DNA from: Desulfobacterales bacterium
Lineage (GTDB): Bacteria > Desulfobacterota > Desulfobacteria > Desulfobacterales > JAIPEE01
NCBI GenBank assembly: GCA_021737275.1
Contig: JAIPEE010000003.1
Span: 140,735 to 204,734, forward strand
DNA length: 64,000 bases
Direction: 5' to 3'
Shown piece after piece: positions 62,311-64,000 of the stretch. The notes beneath the pieces are model-generated. The model was not told where the DNA came from. It ran no database searches and saw only the letters and a list, made by a program, of their open reading frames with translations. A program made the position numbers and the translations under genes. The number at the start of each line of letters is the position of its first letter. Position 1 is the first letter of the stretch.

Positions 62311-62992
62311 TCAGGAACAAAACTTCATACGCATGCGGTTTAATAAAAACAAGGTCTGGGTGGCAACCGGACCTGATGGGAAGCCGGACGTTCAAAACGG
62401 AAAGGTTCTTATCAAGTACCAGCTCAATCAGGACCATGAATACTGGATTCATGAAAAGAGTATAACGCCGCTGCCTGATGATAAAACCGAATCCGGTGTC
62501 GCTTCCGTTAAAGGAACAGCGCCAAAGGTGCCAAAAAAGAAAACGCCTCCGCCGGTTGAAACGGATGATGAACCTGTCCCCGATAATGCCGTGCTCATCT
62601 ATACGGACGGGGCCTCTTCAGGGAACCCCGGCCCCTCAGGCATCGGCGTAATGCTTCGTTTTGGGGACAGGGAAAAGGAAATTTCAAAGTTTATTGGCGA
62701 GGCGACCAATAACATTGCAGAACTGGAAGCGATAAGAGAAGGTCTTCTTGCATTAAGAAAAAAAAATATTCCGGTCAGGGTTTATACGGACAGCAGTTAT
62801 GCGTTTGGCGTCCTGACGCTTGGATGGAAAGCCCAAAAAAACCGGGCACTCATTTCTGACATAAAAAAACTGATTTCAAAATTTAAAGACATCAAATTCA
62901 TAAAAGTAAAAGGCCATGCCGGTATTCCTGAAAACGAAAGGGCCGACAAATTGGCCACCGCTGCCATTTCTTATGGGATACCCCCAATCTGA
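62303..62992 (+). CDS. rnhA: Ribonuclease HI with N-terminal extension
   Basis: A 229-residue protein. The last 140 residues are RNase HI: Asp in LIYTDGASSGNPGPSG near residue 97, Glu in NIAELEAI near 138, Asp in YTDSSYAFGVL near 160 and the final Asp in NERADKLA near 218, completing DEDD. The first 85 residues form an unrelated N-terminal domain with a Pro-rich linker (PKVPKKKTPPPVETD). Removes RNA from RNA-DNA hybrids. Overlaps the NamZ-like gene by 8 bases. Confidence 0.92.
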   Translation: MSDQEQNFIRMRFNKNKVWVATGPDGKPDVQNGKVLIKYQLNQDHEYWIHEKSITPLPDDKTESGVASVKGTAPKVPKKKTPPPVETDDEPVPDNAVLIYTDGASSGNPGPSGIGVMLRFGDREKEISKFIGEATNNIAELEAIREGLLALRKKNIPVRVYTDSSYAFGVLTLGWKAQKNRALISDIKKLISKFKDIKFIKVKGHAGIPENERADKLATAAISYGIPPI

Positions 62993-63040
62993 CATTGCAA
63001 ATATATATTACTGCAAATGTGACTATAATGAATTAGTTCA

Positions 63041-64000
63041 TTATAACCCTTTTGTCGCAATATTTTTTGGATTCCATACCTTATCTGCGGGACTTATCAC
63101 CCCACCGCCGCCCCGATTTAATACATGCGTATAAATCATGGTGGTATTTACATCCTTATGTCCCAGAAGCTCCTGTACCGTTCTTATATCATATCCGGAC
63201 TCAAGAAGATGTGTTGCAAAACTATGGCGAAAAGTATGGCAACTGGCCTGCTTTTTTATACCGGCCAAACGGACAGCTTTTTTTACTGCCTTTTGAAGAC
63301 AGGTTTCATGAACATGGTGGCGTCTCATATCACCTGATCGAGGATCTTTTGAAATACTTTTGGAAGGAAAAATATATTGCCATATCCAATCCCGACCGGC
63401 ATTAGGTAATTTCCGTTCAAGTGCATTCGGCAAAAAAACAGATCCGTAACCTTTATTTATATCCATATCATGTACTGCTTTTACGCGCTTAAGGTGTTCG
63501 CAAAGATCATTTTTGATTACATCCGGCAATATCGTTATTCTGTCCTTTGCCCCCTTACCATTGCGGACAATAATCTGGTTCATCCCGAAATCAATGTCTT
63601 TAACTCTTAGCCTGACGCATTCAATCAATCGTAATCCACTACCATAAAGGATCCACCCCATCAATTGATGTTCACCTGACAACATCCGGATAACGTTTAT
63701 AGCCTCTTCCGGTGTCATAACAGTAGGAACCAAAATAGGTTTTTTAGCTCTCACGGCGTTTATTCTATCCGTCAGTTCCATATCAAGAACTTCTTTATAC
63801 ATAAAAAGCAATGCATTAAATGCCTGATTTTGAGTAGAGGCTGAAACATTGCATTCCTTCGCAAGATGGGTCAAAAATTTCTCAATTTCAGGAACACCCA
63901 TAGTATTGGGATGCCTCTTATCATGAAACAGTATGAACCTTTTAACCCAGCCGGTATAGGCCTGCTCTGTTCTGATAGAGTAATGCTTTAGTCTAATTTT
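63041..64000 (-). CDS. intI: Integron integrase IntI (tyrosine recombinase), 5' end outside window
   Basis: At least 320 residues; the frame runs without a stop from 63041 to the window edge, so the visible ATG at 63901 is internal. Visible catalytic residues are Arg in [12 protein letters not shown], His-x-x-Arg in [12 protein letters not shown], the later His in LLGHKD and Tyr in MIYTHVL. An additional IntI-specific patch, [20 protein letters not shown], separates it from XerC/D. N-terminal SAM-like domain begins [19 protein letters not shown]. attI and any cassettes would lie beyond 64000. Confidence 0.9.
   Translation of the reverse strand, partial: KIRLKHYSIRTEQAYTGWVKRFILFHDKRHPNTMGVPEIEKFLTHLAKECNVSASTQNQAFNALLFMYKEVLDMELTDRINAVRAKKPILVPTVMTPEEAINVIRMLSGEHQLMGWILYGSGLRLIECVRLRVKDIDFGMNQIIVRNGKGAKDRITILPDVIKNDLCEHLKRVKAVHDMDINKGYGSVFLPNALERKLPNAGRDWIWQYIFPSKSISKDPRSGDMRRHHVHETCLQKAVKKAVRLAGIKKQASCHTFRHSFATHLLESGYDIRTVQELLGHKDVNTTMIYTHVLNRGGGGVISPADKVWNPKNIATKGL

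Noticed and set aside
1..64000. CRISPR array, rRNA or prophage
   Set aside because: No regular spacer repeats, rRNA segments, or phage structural genes were seen.

Overview
The window looks like chromosome from an anaerobic, low-to-mid GC Desulfobacterota bacterium, most likely Desulfobacterales. The grounds are several non-pyrrolysine MttB-type methyltransferases with a corrinoid protein, two selenocysteine-encoded SelD genes, a fused ATP sulfurylase/APS kinase, an Ehr-type membrane complex, PEP-CTERM proteins and many receiver/histidine-kinase proteins. No rRNA, CRISPR array or convincing tRNA was seen. Taxonomy is an inference from gene content.

Layout. 1-2.9 kb: a signalling cluster (end of a histidine kinase, a short kinase-like protein, three stand-alone receivers, a CBS-pair protein) leading into a DASS-type anion transporter (3-4.5 kb). 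4.5-7.8 kb: a beta-helix protein, a tiny membrane protein and a B12-binding radical SAM protein in tight order. 8.1-15.4 kb: a six-gene hydrogenase-4/complex-I-like operon whose large subunit lacks the NiFe-binding cysteines, so it is an Ehr-type complex and not a hydrogenase. 15.5-22.7 kb (minus): a PEP-CTERM protein, a QueG-like Fe-S protein, a hybrid PAS kinase and a CheB-CheR-PAS fusion. 23.1-24.6 kb: an orphan MttB homologue.

24.9-31.8 kb (minus): a selenium-metabolism island. In transcription order it holds a small Cys-rich protein, a YedE-like transporter, TusA-like, DUF3343-like, a YjeF-C-like kinase fold, selD with an in-frame UGA, yedF, a decayed third selD, a decayed rhodanese-like gene, a C_GCAxxG protein and a second UGA-containing selD. 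Both selD genes are split by naive ORF calling.

32.3-37.6 kb (plus): housekeeping and envelope genes (PilZ, two YbjQ-like, M48 protease, ferritin-like, SpmA/SpmB-like, LEA2 lipoprotein, small beta-barrel). 37.9-48.3 kb is accessory and partly decayed: a class III aminotransferase, a broken gene between attC-like hairpins, a RAYT fragment, a minor-pilin operon (FimT, PilV, PilW, PilX), two dead transposase fragments, a second PEP-CTERM gene and a frameshifted gene of unknown role.

48.4-58.4 kb (minus): a probable methylated-amine catabolic operon of two SDRs, two MttB homologues, a corrinoid protein, a molybdopterin oxidoreductase and a trimethylamine-dehydrogenase-like flavoprotein, with a divergent Lrp/AsnC regulator at 58.8 kb and phased TCGA-type repeats between them. 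MttB proteins would move a methyl group from a quaternary or tertiary amine to the corrinoid protein, while the flavoprotein and SDRs oxidise the remaining skeleton. The substrate is unknown. 59.3-63 kb: Sat-CysC fusion, NamZ/DUF1343 and RNase HI. The window ends inside an integron integrase on the minus strand. Its attI and any cassettes would lie beyond position 64000.
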